Source: Pseudomonadota bacterium
GTDB taxonomy: Bacteria; Bdellovibrionota; Bacteriovoracia; Bacteriovoracales; Bacteriovoracaceae
Length of the DNA: 5,813 nt
Reading direction: 5' to 3'
Assembly (NCBI GenBank): GCA_023432655.1
Contig: JAEYUK010000133.1
Coordinates: 1 to 5,813, forward strand
Below the pieces are notes generated by a model. The model saw only the letters and a list, made by a program, of their open reading frames with translations, ran no database searches and was not told the DNA's origin. A program made the translations under genes and the position numbers. Below, in pieces: positions 5,268 through 5,813 of this stretch (the stretch's first letter is position 1; every line of letters starts with the position of its first letter).

Positions 5268-5813
5268 TGCGCGTATTGTGTTTTCTCATCCTTCTCATCA
5301 GCTGTTCTCACCAAGTAAAAATTGTGGCCCCGACAGCTCTGGAGCCAAGAGTCGCACATGAGGCCCGCGCCCAGCATGAGATGGTGACAAGTCAAGGTGA
5401 TGCAACTACCCGCGCCGCTCTGGCGACTTTCACTAAGGGTGGAAACATTATTGATGCTTTTGTGGCCGCATCCTTTGCGATCTCGGTTGAAAGACCCCAT
5501 TCCACAGGAATTGGTGGGGGAGGCTTCCTTCTTTATTACGCCAAAGAAGAAAACAAAGTTTACGCTTTTGACTTTCGTGAAGTGGCCCCCCTTAAGGCCA
5601 CGAGTAAAATGTATTTAACTAAGAAAGGAGAGGCCCAACCTCATTTATCGCAAAAGGGCGCTCTGGCAGTGGCGAACCCAGGGCTTGTGAGAGGGCTTTA
5701 TGAGATCCACAAGCGTTTTGGAAAACTTCCCTGGAGTGAAACAGTTCTTCCGGCCATTAAGCTCGCTCGAGAAGGCTTTCCCATGTATGACGCTCTAGCG
5801 GAAGCTCTAGAGC
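5267..5813 (+). CDS. ggt: Gamma-glutamyltransferase, lipoprotein, 5' part
   Basis: The first 182 residues are present; the frame is open to the window end. GGT is an Ntn-hydrolase that removes or transfers the gamma-glutamyl group of glutathione and related peptides outside the cytoplasm. The N-terminus MRVLCFLILLISCSHQ is a very short lipoprotein signal with lipobox LISC (C13), so the enzyme is predicted to be membrane-anchored rather than freely periplasmic as in E. coli. Family motifs are GGNIIDAFVAASFA (58-71), where GGNAxDAAVA is usual, and RPHSTGIGGGGF (76-87). FDFREVAP (101-108) contains R104, equivalent to the arginine that binds the glutamate alpha-carboxylate. GALAVANPGLVRGL (131-144) and the LPWSETVLPAIKLAREGF segment follow. 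The autocatalytic processing site and nucleophilic threonine lie beyond the window, so activity cannot be judged. The gene is divergent from the dehydratase gene across 52 bp. Confidence 0.9.
   Translation, partial: MRVLCFLILLISCSHQVKIVAPTALEPRVAHEARAQHEMVTSQGDATTRAALATFTKGGNIIDAFVAASFAISVERPHSTGIGGGGFLLYYAKEENKVYAFDFREVAPLKATSKMYLTKKGEAQPHLSQKGALAVANPGLVRGLYEIHKRFGKLPWSETVLPAIKLAREGFPMYDALAEALE

Noticed and set aside
5215..5298. 28-residue N-terminal extension of the pterin dehydratase
   Set aside because: It would cross the divergent spacer and the start of the GGT gene, is basic and non-conserved, and AGGAG favours the start at 5214.
5237..5500. 87-codon minus-strand open frame opposite the GGT gene
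   Set aside because: It overlaps well-conserved GGT coding sequence and has no recognisable domain; it is an antisense shadow.

Overview
The window is a compact, protein-coding stretch of a Gram-negative bacterial chromosome with moderate GC. It holds seven genes, two of them cut by the window edges, and almost no free intergenic DNA. Two genes have lipoprotein signal peptides (the MltD-type transglycosylase and the gamma-glutamyltransferase), which implies an outer membrane and periplasm. The gene style (a TTG start, lysine- and serine-rich lipoproteins) would suit a Bdellovibrionota/Bacteriovorax-like or other delta-proteobacterium-like lineage. That placement is only an impression; the sequence here does not prove it. 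No mobile elements, CRISPR arrays, tRNA or rRNA genes were seen.

Positions 1-2619 (+ strand) form a tightly coupled cluster. It runs from the 3' end of a YdfG-type short-chain dehydrogenase, to a dihydroorotase (TTG start, 4-base TTGA overlap), to a membrane-anchored or exported endonuclease/exonuclease/phosphatase (EEP) hydrolase (4-base ATGA overlap). The overlaps indicate one mRNA with translational coupling.

Positions 2600-4285 (- strand) encode an MltD-like lytic transglycosylase lipoprotein with a catalytic SLT domain and three C-terminal LysM repeats. Its 3' end overlaps the EEP gene by 20 bp, tail to tail. Divergent from it, at 4392-4886 (+), is a small retropepsin-like 'ATP-dependent zinc protease' family protein. 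The region between them carries back-to-back promoter candidates and two small palindromes. The protease gene looks leaderless: an excellent promoter places its +1 at the A of the ATG.

Positions 4861-5214 (- strand) encode a pterin-4a-carbinolamine dehydratase whose 3' end overlaps the protease gene by 26 bp. Divergent from it, the 5' part of a gamma-glutamyltransferase lipoprotein begins at 5267 and runs off the window end.

Functionally, the enzymes span pyrimidine synthesis (dihydroorotase), pterin recycling, periplasmic peptidoglycan cleavage (MltD) and glutathione/gamma-glutamyl peptide hydrolysis (GGT). I see no single pathway uniting them and no clearly novel multi-gene system. The most noteworthy signals are the divergent promoter region at 4322-4391 with its leaderless start, and the two overlapping convergent gene pairs.
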